Positions 24,896 to 36,626 of a DNA stretch of 64,000 nucleotides are shown here, piece by piece. The notes beneath the pieces were generated by a model. That model saw nothing but the letters and a program-made list of their open reading frames with translations, ran no database searches and had not been told where the DNA came from. This stretch comes from Thiosocius sp963753845. GTDB lineage: Bacteria; Pseudomonadota; Gammaproteobacteria; Chromatiales; Chromatiaceae. How positions within the stretch are numbered: position 1 is the first letter of the stretch; each line of letters starts with the position of its first letter. The stretch is taken from contig CAVWEI010000004.1 of assembly GCA_963753845.1 (NCBI GenBank), positions 257,495-321,494 on the forward strand, read 5' to 3'. The translations under genes and the position numbers were made by a program.

Positions 24896-26425
24896 TCAAG
24901 TGTCGTCGACGAACAGTTCGGCCTGCCGCGGTTTGTCGTGCTTGGGCTGCTTGGGACGTTTACGGCTGCCATGCCGTTCGTAGATGTTGCGGCTCTCGTT
25001 GCGCGCTTCGAAGGTACGGCGTGCATGCTGAATCTTTTGCCTGGCTTCCCGGGCGGCAGTCTGGTGATCGACCAATGGGGCGGGGTAGTCTTGTCCGATC
25101 CTTACACCGCATTGATGCTGCACCGACTCTGGCATTAACCAGGGCGTATGAATCCAGTCATTCCGGACCTGTCGGAGTTCCGGAATCCAGGTGCGGATGA
25201 ATACGCCTTCTTTGTCCTGATCCATCGATTGTTTGACCGGATTGTAAATTCTGAGGGTATTTATCCCGGTGGTCCCAGACTGCATCTGTGCCTGGGGGTA
25301 ATGGATGCCCGGCTCGTAATCGACGAACTGCCGTGCGAGATGCAGCGCGGGCTCGCGCCAGTGCAGCCAAAGCTGATAGCTCGCCACTGACATGAGCAGC
25401 GCGCGCATGCGGAAGTTGATCCAGCCGGTGTGAATCAGTGCGCGCATGCAGGCGTCAACCAGCGGCCAGCCCGTCATACCGGTCTTCCAGGCCTGCAGTC
25501 TCACCGGGTCGCACGGCGCACTCCGAAGGTCGGCCGTGGCGCGCTGCATATTTTCGAACTCCAGGCGCGGTTCGCGTTCGAGCTTCTGCATGAAATGGCA
25601 GTGCCAGTGTAATCGCCCTTCAAAGGCGGCAAGCGCACGGCCCCAACCGCCGCGTGACGCCGGTGCTTGTTGTTTGATCTGCGCACGCCGGTGTCGGGTT
25701 GCCTGCAGGACTTCACGCATGGACACGGTGCCCCACGCGAGGTGCGCACTGAGTCGGGAGCAACTCGAATACGCCGTACGCGGGCTGGACATCTCCGCAT
25801 GATAGTTTGCACCGCGCTGTAGCAGAAAACTGTGCAGCGCCTGCTCGGCCGCCTGGCGGCCGCCAAGCTGTCGGCCGGGGCAGGGCGCACCGGTCAGGTG
25901 ACGCACGACCTGTTCGGGCATTTCGCCCGGGTCGATCCCATCGATCGGCTGCAACGCAGGCGGTGCGAACTGAGGTGCGCGCATCATGGTCTCCCATTGT
26001 CCGGACCAGCCGTCTCTGTCGACCAGGCCGCGAACCACGCCGTGCTGGCGAGGCTGTCGCCATTCAATGCCGCGCTCGTGCAACAGTTCAGCCACGGCCT
26101 GGTCTCTGCGGTACGTCCACGCGTTACCCGTTTCCTGGTGCGACCATACGGTCTCGACTGCGTTTCGATCGCACAGGGTGTCCAGTACGTCGACGGCTTC
26201 CCCCTGTCGTAAGACCAGGGGCTGCCCCAGTTTCGCGAGCTCTTCCCGCAGTGAGATCAGACATTCACGAACGAAGGCCCAGTGTCGCTCTGACATGTCC
26301 GGTTGTCGCCAGAGATCGGGTTCGGTTATATATAGAGGGAGTACAGGACCCCGCGCGGACGCCCGGTAAAGGGCTTCGTGATCACGCACGCGAAGATCAC
26401 GCTTGAACCAGACGATTTGAAGCAC
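24896..26425 (-). CDS. Class I-type photolyase/cryptochrome
   Basis: 509 residues from GTG 26425, four bases after the preceding stop; VLQIVWFKRDLRVRDHEAL is the photolyase N-terminus. The FAD-binding part includes FEGRLHWHCHFMQKLE, TGWPLVDACMRALIHTGWINFRMRALLMS, LHLARQFVDYEPGIHYPQAQMQSGTTGIN and RIYNPVKQSMDQDKEGVFIRTWIPEL. Expected to repair cyclobutane dimers or sense blue light; the subclass is uncertain. The C-terminal 60 residues are strongly basic (RKRPKQPKHDKPRQ), perhaps helping DNA binding. A TTG at 26449 would be an overlapping alternative start. Confidence 0.92.
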   Translation of the reverse strand: MLQIVWFKRDLRVRDHEALYRASARGPVLPLYITEPDLWRQPDMSERHWAFVRECLISLREELAKLGQPLVLRQGEAVDVLDTLCDRNAVETVWSHQETGNAWTYRRDQAVAELLHERGIEWRQPRQHGVVRGLVDRDGWSGQWETMMRAPQFAPPALQPIDGIDPGEMPEQVVRHLTGAPCPGRQLGGRQAAEQALHSFLLQRGANYHAEMSSPRTAYSSCSRLSAHLAWGTVSMREVLQATRHRRAQIKQQAPASRGGWGRALAAFEGRLHWHCHFMQKLEREPRLEFENMQRATADLRSAPCDPVRLQAWKTGMTGWPLVDACMRALIHTGWINFRMRALLMSVASYQLWLHWREPALHLARQFVDYEPGIHYPQAQMQSGTTGINTLRIYNPVKQSMDQDKEGVFIRTWIPELRQVRNDWIHTPWLMPESVQHQCGVRIGQDYPAPLVDHQTAAREARQKIQHARRTFEARNESRNIYERHGSRKRPKQPKHDKPRQAELFVDDT

Positions 26426-26429
26426 GGTC

Positions 26430-27785
26430 TCAGACCGCGCGCTCTGCAACTGACTGCGTTTCCGACGGCTGCGCCACAGCCGAGATCAAGGGGGCAATCA
26501 TCCCGGCGACAGGGATGGTTGCGCGCAAGCGGCTGAGTAACAGATACAAGCCGCCGAGCTTGCGGTGAAGAAACAGCACCTGTGGCGGAGGTATCCGGGC
26601 AAACTTCTGGTCAAGACGCATATCCATCACGGTGTCTTTCATGCGCTCGGCGAGATCGGACCGGCCAAAGGCATAGTCACCGTTTGAGCGCGCCGGTTCC
26701 GTCGCTGTGCGCAGCAGTGCGACGACGCTGTCGCGGTATCGCGCAGGGTCGGCCTGATCGAGATAACCCACGGCCATCGCACATGCCGCCACGTCCCCAT
26801 CATTGCCGTCGATGCAGGCGGCCAGCAGGTTGTTCAGCGCGTCCCGCAACTCGGGTTCGTAGTCACGGGTGGCGCCGAAATCGAGCAATTGAATGCGCTT
26901 GCTGTGAGGGGAATAAAGAAAGTTGGCAAAATTGGGGTCGGTCTGCACCAGCCCCCAGTCAAACACCTCGCGCAGCGCGAGTTCCAGCAGCGCGGCCGCT
27001 GCCTCGTTGCGTTCGAGCGGCGGTGCATCGGCAAGCGACTCTATCGGGTCGCCGTCGAGAAACTGCATCGTCAGGGTCTGCTCGGTAGTGAGGGTTTCGA
27101 TGACCGCCGGGACCTCGAACCGCGAATCCGGCTCTAGAAGTTCGGCAAAGCGGCCGAGTGCGACCGCCTCGCGCCGATAGTCGGCCTCGTCATGAAGCTG
27201 GCTCTTTGCTTCCTGCAGGAGGGGCGCGAAGTCGATCTCCGCGGGCACGAGCCTGGCGAAGCGCAACAGGGTCGCCACGTTTTCGACATCGCTGTCGATG
27301 CTGGCACGAATACCCGGGTACTGGATCTTGACCGCCAGGCGCTGTCCGTCTTTCAAGATGGCCTGGTGAACCTGCCCGATCGATGCGGCGGCGAGAGGGG
27401 TGAAGGTGAAACGCGCGAACCGGCTTTCCCAGCCTTCGCCCCAGGCCTGCTTCAGCACCCCCGCTACCTGCCCCAGTGGCATCGCGTGGGCGTCTCCTCG
27501 CAGGCGGGCGAGCAGTTCACCGAGTTGGGGCGGGAGCAGTTGGCCGCTGTCCATAGACAGCAGCTGACCCACCTTCATTGCGGCCCCGCGCATTTCCGAC
27601 AGCCGGTCCCCGAGTCGCTGGGCGTTGCCTTGCGTGAGGAGCAAGTCTCCGACGGAGGGGCGCTGGCCTCTGGTGATCTGGCGTGCGCCCTCGGCCATGG
27701 CACCACCGGCAATACCGCCGGCAAGTCGGCCAAGCTGCGCCAGCCGCCCGATCCGCGAGTGGGTTATGCGGCGTTCTTCAGCCAT
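26430..27785 (-). CDS. ABC1/UbiB-family atypical kinase
   Basis: 451 residues from ATG 27785 (AGGA nine bases upstream). Has the family signatures KxGQ (AAMKVGQLLSMDSGQLLPP), ASIGQVHQA (A-rich loop), VAVKIQYPG-like LAVKIQYPG, the catalytic region QTDPNFANFLY and metal-binding LDFGATRDY. ABC1 proteins are ATPases linked to quinone lipid handling. It overlaps the epimerase gene by 22 bases. UbiB-like proteins recur in photolyase/light-stress clusters, but the specific role here is unknown. A longer upstream frame to 28046 is rejected. Confidence 0.9.
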   Translation of the reverse strand: MAEERRITHSRIGRLAQLGRLAGGIAGGAMAEGARQITRGQRPSVGDLLLTQGNAQRLGDRLSEMRGAAMKVGQLLSMDSGQLLPPQLGELLARLRGDAHAMPLGQVAGVLKQAWGEGWESRFARFTFTPLAAASIGQVHQAILKDGQRLAVKIQYPGIRASIDSDVENVATLLRFARLVPAEIDFAPLLQEAKSQLHDEADYRREAVALGRFAELLEPDSRFEVPAVIETLTTEQTLTMQFLDGDPIESLADAPPLERNEAAAALLELALREVFDWGLVQTDPNFANFLYSPHSKRIQLLDFGATRDYEPELRDALNNLLAACIDGNDGDVAACAMAVGYLDQADPARYRDSVVALLRTATEPARSNGDYAFGRSDLAERMKDTVMDMRLDQKFARIPPPQVLFLHRKLGGLYLLLSRLRATIPVAGMIAPLISAVAQPSETQSVAERAV

Positions 27786-28723
27786 GTCTGCTGTTCCTGT
27801 TTGGGGTCGACAAGGTAACTCAGGTGCTCGACGTCGAAAGGCCTGGGTGCGATGTCCAACAGTGCAAAGGCGCCGTCGCCGCAGGTATTTCCCTCGAGCA
27901 GCATCCGTAACTGGTCGCGCGTAATAGGGAAGGACTCGAAGCGGTCCAGGATGGCTGCGACTGCGGAAACGCCGAGCGCAGGCACGGGTATCATGGTCTT
28001 CCGCCTGCCTAGAGCCGAGCAGATATCCTGCAGTATGGAGCGCCAACTGACCGACCTGGGTCCGCCCAGGGGGAGAATCTCACCGTGCGTATCTGCAATG
28101 GTCAGCGATTTTACAAAGGCACTGGCCACGTCCTCGACGTGAACCGGTGACAAGGCAAACTCGCCGGCAGTCCAGGGCATAAGGCCGCCGAAGAACAGAG
28201 GCGCCGGCAGCGGTGAGGCCACAATGTCTCGTGCCAGTTGCGTGGCAAACTCGTTGCGCCCGCGCGGGTCGCCAAAGATTACCGAGGGGCGAAACACGGT
28301 CCAGTCCATTGCAGTACCTGCCAGGAACTGCTCGGCCTTGAATTTGCTCACCTGGTAAGGCGTACCCTCCGCTTTCACCCCGTTGGCGCTCATCAGCACG
28401 AAGCGCTTCACCCCTGCGCGCTCAGCCGCCTGCATGATGCGTTTGGCCGCGCGGTAATGAAGTTCTTCGAATGTGATGTCACGTTCCGGGAACTCGCGAA
28501 GAATGCCGATATTGTAGATCGCGGCGTCGGCGCCACGCAGCACGGCCTTTACCGCCGCATCGTCCGACAGTTCGGCGCTGACGACTTCGCAGCTGGGGCG
28601 GTGACGTACCCGGGACTCATGCCCGGGGCGGACCAGCACTACCGGTTGCATTCCAGCCTGAAGCAGCGCATCGATCAGATAACTTCCCACGTACCCGGTA
28701 CTGCCAAAAAGTGCTACGCGCAT
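27764..28723 (-). CDS. NAD(P)-binding epimerase-like protein (atypical SDR)
   Basis: 319 residues. Rossmann loop VALFGSTGYVGSYLIDALL, then VVLVRPGHESR, DAAIYNIGILREFP, RFVLMSANGVKAEGTPYQVSKFKAEQFL and WTVFRPSVIFGDPRGRNEFATQLA mark an atypical SDR of the NDUFA9/NmrA type; the Tyr-x-x-x-Lys is YQVSK. Overlaps DUF393 by 10 bases. Could be a quinone- or lipid-related oxidoreductase alongside the UbiB-like kinase. Confidence 0.88.
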   Translation of the reverse strand: MRVALFGSTGYVGSYLIDALLQAGMQPVVLVRPGHESRVRHRPSCEVVSAELSDDAAVKAVLRGADAAIYNIGILREFPERDITFEELHYRAAKRIMQAAERAGVKRFVLMSANGVKAEGTPYQVSKFKAEQFLAGTAMDWTVFRPSVIFGDPRGRNEFATQLARDIVASPLPAPLFFGGLMPWTAGEFALSPVHVEDVASAFVKSLTIADTHGEILPLGGPRSVSWRSILQDICSALGRRKTMIPVPALGVSAVAAILDRFESFPITRDQLRMLLEGNTCGDGAFALLDIAPRPFDVEHLSYLVDPKQEQQTWLKNAA

Positions 28724-29229
28724 TGTCGTTCTCCTTCTGCCTCAGAAACCCTTTCAACCCGTTCCGAGTTGGTGGGTGGTGGCTGGCCGTTGAGGGATTC
28801 CGGCTCGCCCAGCGGCGCCACACTGCACGCCGCGGAATCGCAGCGTTGTTTCAACCGCCAGTGTGCGAATAGGGTGTAGGCACGATCCAGCAGGGGCAGG
28901 GTGCGAGTGGCGCGCAGAAAGCCTGCCAGCCGGCGGTAGATCGGCAGGTGCGACCACATTTCCGCGAAGGCCCACGCGCCGGTGTGCCAGTTCCCGGATG
29001 CGTCCCGAACATGCATCCGCGCCATTGCCTCAGTCCTGCTTGGACCCTCAGCAGGCAGCCGTGTCTCTTCACGGCCGATATCCACCCAACTCAGGCGGTC
29101 TGCGCCGCGAAGCCGGCGGTAGTGTGCAATTTCGCGCCGGCAGAGCGGGCAGCCCCCGTCGAAATAAACCGTCGCAGCCGGGCGTTCCCCATCAATCGCG
29201 CCGTTCCTGCATCTGTTGTCCACAGTCAT
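28714..29229 (-). CDS. DUF393 (DCC family) thiol-disulfide protein
   Basis: 171 residues from ATG 29229 (GGAGAG upstream). The DCC family motif YFDGGCPLCRREI gives a CPxC redox pair near residue 30, then WVDIGREE and the C-terminal half GAWAFAEMWSHLPIYRRLAGFLR. The tail after 140 is polar and variable. First gene of the minus-strand light cluster, behind the promoter at 29298-29326. DCC proteins are common beside photolyases. Confidence 0.88.
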   Translation of the reverse strand: MTVDNRCRNGAIDGERPAATVYFDGGCPLCRREIAHYRRLRGADRLSWVDIGREETRLPAEGPSRTEAMARMHVRDASGNWHTGAWAFAEMWSHLPIYRRLAGFLRATRTLPLLDRAYTLFAHWRLKQRCDSAACSVAPLGEPESLNGQPPPTNSERVERVSEAEGERQCA

Positions 29230-29297
29230 ATCGTTTCTCTCCGCACTTGGCTTCAGCAGGATCGGATATCCGGCCGCCGTTGGTGCTTTGTTCACTT

Positions 29298-29326
29298 ATT
29301 TAAGACATGAATCGCTTGTGTGTCAA
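29298..29326 (-). promoter_or_regulatory. Sigma70-type promoter of the DUF393-photolyase operon
   Basis: Minus strand TTGACA (29326-29321), exactly 17 bases, then TTAAAT (29303-29298), placing transcription about 60 bases before the DUF393 start. The half-sites TTGACA and TGTCTTAA form an inverted repeat across the spacer, a plausible repressor site of the MerR/LitR kind found at light-induced promoters; that last point is inference. Confidence 0.7.
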
Positions 29327-29470
29327 TAAAAAGAACATAAAAAAGCAAACAAAAACCAAACAACAGGGGCGGTATGCGTTTAGAATGGGCGAAAGACGAT
29401 CGCAAAGCGGACCGGCTGGGCAGAACAGACAGGTAGGTCCGGGGCGGCCCGGTCCACGAAGGGGGATAAC

Positions 29471-29974
29471 ATGCAGCACGATACTTCAGAAAACCGGCTT
29501 AATCGCGGGCGAGACGTAATCGGTCTTGTTGCGTTCCTGTTTGCGTGCCTCATTGTGTCGGGCATCGGCGGTCTGGTGACGGCAACCAGCGTCCGCGGCT
29601 GGTACACGACGCTCAGCAAGCCGGCCTTCAACCCACCGGACTGGGTCTTCGCACCGGTGTGGACGATCCTCTACGTGCTCATGGCGGTCGCCGCCTGGCG
29701 GGTATGGCGGACTGAGAACTCGGCGGCCCGCCTGCAGGCTCTGGCGGTGTTTGGCGTGCAGCTCGCCCTCAATCTTTCCTGGTCCATTCTGTTTTTCGGT
29801 TTCCGGGAGGTCGGGCTGGCACTGGCCGACATTGTGGTGTTGTGGTCGGCAATCGCTTTCAACGCCTTTCTGTTCTGGCGCATCGAGCGTTTGGCGGGGT
29901 GGTTGCTGTTTCCGTACCTGCTGTGGGTGGCCTTTGCTGCCGCACTGAATCTTTCGATTTGGTGGTTAAATTGA
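29471..29974 (+). CDS. tspO: TspO/MBR family membrane protein
   Basis: 167 residues, five helices. Signature WYTTLSKPAFNPPDWVFAPVWTILYVLMAVAAWRVW and LNLSWSILFFGFREVGLALADI match the tryptophan-rich sensory protein TspO, which binds and helps degrade porphyrins in light and oxygen. GGGGG ribosome site seven bases before the ATG. Divergent from the DUF393-photolyase operon. Fits a response to photosensitiser stress. Confidence 0.95.
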   Translation: MQHDTSENRLNRGRDVIGLVAFLFACLIVSGIGGLVTATSVRGWYTTLSKPAFNPPDWVFAPVWTILYVLMAVAAWRVWRTENSAARLQALAVFGVQLALNLSWSILFFGFREVGLALADIVVLWSAIAFNAFLFWRIERLAGWLLFPYLLWVAFAAALNLSIWWLN

Positions 29975-30036
29975 GGCTGTGGGTTATCGAACTTTCCGCA
30001 TGCCATTAGGACCCGCGGTAACGTAGGGGGGATTCA

Positions 30037-30483
30037 ATGAGCGAACTCGGCCATGTGGCTTTTTATGTGCGCGACCTGCAGGACTCACTCAGGTTCTACA
30101 CCCAGGCAGTGGGATTGGAACTGCGAGGCCACATTTTTGGAGGACGAGGCGCGTTGCTCAGTGGCGGCCGAACCCACCACGAACTGTTGCTTATACAGGT
30201 GGGTGATCACCCCGGTCCGCTGCAAGGCAGGCGCAATGGTCTGTACCACATAGGATGGAAAGTCGGGGACGAGTTAGATGAACTCAAGCGCGTCTACCAA
30301 CGGGTGACAGAAGCCGGATACACGATCGATGGACTGTCTGACCACACCATCAGCCAGAGTATCTACCTGCAAGATCCAGATGGGAACGAGGTGGAGCTCT
30401 ACGTAGACAATCCGAGTGTCGAATGGCGCAGTGACAGCAGTTGGATGAATGAACCCGTAAAACCCCTCAATCTCACACGATGA
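30037..30483 (+). CDS. VOC-family dioxygenase/glyoxalase-like protein
   Basis: 148 residues. GHVAFYVRDLQDSLRFYTQAVGL at the start and IYLQDPDGNEVELYVDNP near the end are vicinal-oxygen-chelate repeats; metal ligands are likely His6, a His near residue 71 (LYHIGW) and Glu near residue 120 (NEVELY), as in catechol 2,3-dioxygenase-type proteins. Substrate unknown. Strong G-run ribosome site. Stands alone before polX. Confidence 0.88.
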   Translation: MSELGHVAFYVRDLQDSLRFYTQAVGLELRGHIFGGRGALLSGGRTHHELLLIQVGDHPGPLQGRRNGLYHIGWKVGDELDELKRVYQRVTEAGYTIDGLSDHTISQSIYLQDPDGNEVELYVDNPSVEWRSDSSWMNEPVKPLNLTR

Positions 30484-30674
30484 TAAAGACCATTCGAATG
30501 GTGGCGGGCCTCGGCGTTGGCGGGCTGGCCGATGGCGGGCTCCCCCGTCCTCCGATGTTATCCAGGTGGTCAGGTTGGGTTGAAGCCCATGCGGCCAGGT
30601 TGATCGCGATGCCCCCTCAGGCGCCGCCTATAATTTAACCGGACAACAGGGGTCAATCATCGCGTGGTGCTGCC

Positions 30675-32399
30675 ATGCCTGTGCACAATGCCGACATCGC
30701 TGCCGTTTTCGAAGAGATCGCCGAGCTTCTCGAGATCCAGTCCGCCAATCCTTTCCGGATACGCGCCTACCGCAATGCCTCGCGCACGCTCGCCGAATTT
30801 GGACGGGACCTGGCCGCGTTGCTGCACAAAGGCGAGGAGTTGCCGAAGATCGCGGGTATCGGCGATGACCTGGCGCGCAAGATCCACGAGATTGCCGAAA
30901 CGGGCACCTGTTCCCTGCTCGAACGCCTGCACAAAGAACTCCCGCCGGCGGTCACCGAACTCCTCAAGGTCCCCGGGCTCGGTCCGAAGCGGGTAAGGGC
31001 CCTGTATGACGAGCTGCATATCCAGGACCTCAAGGCCCTGGAACAGGCCGCGGAGCGGCGACAGATCCAGCGGCTGCACGGCTTCGGCGAGAAGACCGAG
31101 CGGCGTATCCTCTCGGCCCTGCAGGCGCAAAAGGAAAAGGCGCGACGTTTCAAGCGATCGGTGGCCGCGCAGTACGCCGAGGCCATCGCCGCCGAACTGC
31201 GCAGGGTCGAAGGTGTGGTCAAAGTGGATATCGCCGGCAGCTATCGGCGTTGCCAGGCGACCGTCGGTGACATCGATATCCTGGTAACGGCACCCTCGAG
31301 CGATGGCGTGATGCGACGCTTCACCGACTACGACGAAGTCACAGAGATCCTCGCACAGGGCCACACCCGCGCCACCGTAGTACTCAGGTCCGGCCTGCAG
31401 GTAGACCTGCGGGTGATCGCACAACCCGGCTATGGCGCCGCACTGACTTACTTCACCGGTTCCAAGTCGCATAATATCGCGCTGCGCAAGCGCGCCCAGG
31501 GCAGGGGCCTCAAACTGAACGAGTACGGTGTGTTTCGGGGCAGCAGCCCGATCGCCGGTGAGAGCGAGGAGTCCGTTTATGCCGCATTGGATCTGCCCTG
31601 GATTCCACCAGAACTGAGGGAGGACCGCGGCGAGCTCGAATGGGCCGAACGAGCCGCACTGCCGGAGCTGGTCGAGCGCAGCGAGCTGCGCGGTGACCTG
31701 CATTGTCACACCAAGGCCAGCGATGGACATGCGAGTGTGCGCGAGATGGCTGTGGCTGCCAGGGCACTCGGCCACAAATACCTGGCGATCACCGAGCATT
31801 CTCAACGACTGAAGATATCCCGTGGCCTCACGGTTGAACGGCTGCTCAAGCACATGGACGAGATCGACCGGCTGAACGAAAGGCTCAAGGGCATCACGCT
31901 TCTGAAGGGCATCGAGGTCGATATCCTCGAGGATGGCGCGCTCGACCTGCCTGATGACATCCTGGGACAGCTCGACCTGGTGGTCGGTGCCGTTCACAGT
32001 CACTTCGACCTGCCGCCAGCCAGGCAGACCAGGCGCTTGATGAAGGCCATGGCTCATCCCCATTTCAGCCTGCTGGCCCATCCGACCGCCCGCGACCTGG
32101 ACAAGCGCCCGTCGATGGACGCGGATTGGCTCAGGGTTATCCGTCACGCCAGACAGCGGGGCTGCTTCCTCGAGCTCAACAGTCAGCCGGTACGTCTGGA
32201 CCTTCCCGATACCTGGTGCAGGGTGGCGAAAGAGGAGGGCGTGAAGGTCGCAATCAACTCCGACGCCCATTCCATAGAGGATCTGGATGATCTCGCATGG
32301 GGGATCTCCGAGGCGCGGCGCGGCTGGCTTTCCGCAGAGGATGTACTCAACACCTGCGGCATCCGGGATCTGCGACGCTTGCTGAAGGCAACCATGTAG
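30675..32399 (+). CDS. polX: DNA polymerase/3'-5' exonuclease PolX
   Basis: 574 residues. N-terminal HhH region (8-130, LPKIAGIGDDLARKIHEI and VPGLGPKRVRALYDEL), polX nucleotidyltransferase (about 150-320; GSYRRCQATVGDIDILV, the GS and DxD metal motif) and C-terminal PHP phosphoesterase (about 335-574; DLHCHTKASDGH, EHS, VVGAVHSHF, LAHPTAR, NSDAH). Bacterial PolX acts in gap-filling repair. A DNA repair gene next to the photolyase cluster. No strong ribosome site. Confidence 0.95.
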   Translation: MPVHNADIAAVFEEIAELLEIQSANPFRIRAYRNASRTLAEFGRDLAALLHKGEELPKIAGIGDDLARKIHEIAETGTCSLLERLHKELPPAVTELLKVPGLGPKRVRALYDELHIQDLKALEQAAERRQIQRLHGFGEKTERRILSALQAQKEKARRFKRSVAAQYAEAIAAELRRVEGVVKVDIAGSYRRCQATVGDIDILVTAPSSDGVMRRFTDYDEVTEILAQGHTRATVVLRSGLQVDLRVIAQPGYGAALTYFTGSKSHNIALRKRAQGRGLKLNEYGVFRGSSPIAGESEESVYAALDLPWIPPELREDRGELEWAERAALPELVERSELRGDLHCHTKASDGHASVREMAVAARALGHKYLAITEHSQRLKISRGLTVERLLKHMDEIDRLNERLKGITLLKGIEVDILEDGALDLPDDILGQLDLVVGAVHSHFDLPPARQTRRLMKAMAHPHFSLLAHPTARDLDKRPSMDADWLRVIRHARQRGCFLELNSQPVRLDLPDTWCRVAKEEGVKVAINSDAHSIEDLDDLAWGISEARRGWLSAEDVLNTCGIRDLRRLLKATM

Positions 32400-32534
32400 A
32401 CATCGAAGGATGCACCCTGATTGCGCCGACCGCCATGCAGAATCGTGATAATGACAGTCTTGCCGTGGTCCGCGCGCCTTCTTGGCACTGATGGTTCATA
32501 ATGAAACGAAGCCACTAACTGACTTGGGGAAGGA

Positions 32535-32804
32535 ATGGTTCTGGTAAAGCGACTTGTGTTGGATGTTCTTAAACCACACCACCCCAGCGTACTCGAATTC
32601 GGCAGACTTCTCGCCCAACAGGGCGAACACCTCGTCAAGTTGACAGTCCTGGAGATGGACGATCGGACCGAGACCCTGCAGGTCGTGATCGAAGGACAGG
32701 ACATCGATTTCGATCGTGTCCAGGCGGCGATCACCGAGTTTGGTGCCTCTCTGCACAGCATCGACGGGGTAGAGGTGGATAGTCAGCCTGAGCCCACGGT
32801 CTGA
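32535..32804 (+). CDS. DUF211 family protein
   Basis: 89 residues. VKRLVLDVLKPHHPSVLEFGRLLA, TVLEMDDRTETLQVVIEGQDIDFDRVQAAITEFGASLHSIDGVEV matches DUF211, a small ferredoxin-like-fold protein known mostly from archaea and thought to bind metal. It precedes a VIT-type transporter and a P-type ATPase on the same strand, suggesting a metal or cation homeostasis unit. Confidence 0.88.
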   Translation: MVLVKRLVLDVLKPHHPSVLEFGRLLAQQGEHLVKLTVLEMDDRTETLQVVIEGQDIDFDRVQAAITEFGASLHSIDGVEVDSQPEPTV

Positions 32805-32824
32805 CAATGCGCGCCTGAACGTCG

Positions 32825-33396
32825 ATGCGGCCACTTGCTCGCCTGCACCTCGATCTCTATCTTTCCCTCTCGCGGGGTATCATCCGGCGCTACTTCGTCG
32901 TCAACGGCTTCGACGGGGCGCTGACTATGCTTGGCCTGCTGACCGGCTTCCATATGGGCGGCAAGGTTGGGCTGGATGTCGTCATCGGCGCCTGCCTCGG
33001 GGCCGCTGTCGCCCTAGCCATCAGTGGGCTGACCAGTGCCTACCTGAGTGAATCGGCCGAACGGCGCCGCTCTCTGTCCGAGCTGGAGGCGGCAATGGTT
33101 ACCGATCTGTCGGGCACTGCCCACAGCAATGCGGTCTGGGTCCTGCCGCCGCTCATCGCATTGGTCAATGGCATCGCGCCGTTGCTCATGTCGCTGATCA
33201 TCATCACCCCCCTGTGGCTGGCCCATGCCGGGATGGCCCTGCCACTGGCACCATTGCCGACCTCCATCGCTACAGCGCTCTTGTGCATCTTCGGCCTCGG
33301 TGTATTCCTGGGACGGGTGGGAGGCACCTCGTGGCTATGGAGCGGGATCAAGACGCTGCTGGTCGCATTGGCGACCATACTGATCATTCTGCTGTT

Positions 33397-33400
<4 letters not shown>
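32825..33400 (+). CDS. VIT1/CCC1-family membrane transporter
   Basis: 191 residues, about five helices. IIRRYFVVNGFDGALTMLGLLTGFHMGG resembles the VIT1/Ccc1 N-terminus (xxNDG-LT-LG-xxG), though the cytosolic metal-binding helix is short (SESAERRRSLSELEAAMV). Family members export ferrous iron or manganese. Ends in an ATGA overlap with the ATPase, a clear operon. Substrate uncertain. Confidence 0.8.
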
Positions 33401-36045
<2,645 letters not shown>

Positions 36046-36153
36046 AAAGCCATCTCGTCCGTCAAAAGCCGATTTGTTGTCGAATTTCCATTGAACGGAG
36101 GCGCGCCGCCTGATGCCTTCAGGCTGCTGGCGGCGCTGTTGCCGGTGGGTCAG

Positions 36154-36327
36154 TTACTCCCGTTTCTCGGATTTCGTAAACAATCCAAGCTCATATTCCA
36201 GATTGTAGTGACCGAAAACGATATTGGCTTCGCGCTTGAGCTCCTCGAACAGTTCCTGTGGGTCCGCTCCCTCTGCAATCCGCTCGTTCACCAATGCTTC
36301 AATCGCATCTCTAAAGCTGGTTTTCAT
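36154..36327 (-). CDS. Small acidic helical protein, 57 aa
   Basis: Started at ATG 36327, six bases after GGAG; ATGs at 36333 and 36339 are poorer. Sequence MKTSFRDAIEALVNERIAEG is followed by ADPQELFEELKREANIVFGHY, highly charged and helical, with no membrane span. Family unknown to me. Between the ATPase and nfeD, on the opposite strand. Possibly a small stress or regulatory protein. Confidence 0.5.
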   Translation of the reverse strand: MKTSFRDAIEALVNERIAEGADPQELFEELKREANIVFGHYNLEYELGLFTKSEKRE

Positions 36328-36626
36328 GTGCATCTCCATAGTTACCGTTCCAATTGCAAGTATAAGGCACAATGTCCATCGACGGGTGCTTGTCCAATGG
36401 ACCGCAATACAGGCAAACGAATTCGCCGGCGCCGACATTCATCAGGTCGATTGTGCTCGTAGGCGGTGGGTTGGCCGCGCGGTCAAGGTGTCTGCGGCAG
36501 CCCTGGTATGACCCAGATTGCATATGCAAATCGACGGGCGTAGCCTGTTATATGAAGTCCTGACCTGTGCCACGAACTCAGATATGCGCTGGCGGACCCT
36601 TAAATCCGTCGGCTGGAGGAGAGACC

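Noticed and set aside
30500..30560. Repeated GGCGGGC stretch before polX
   Set aside because: Short, irregular and likely compositional.
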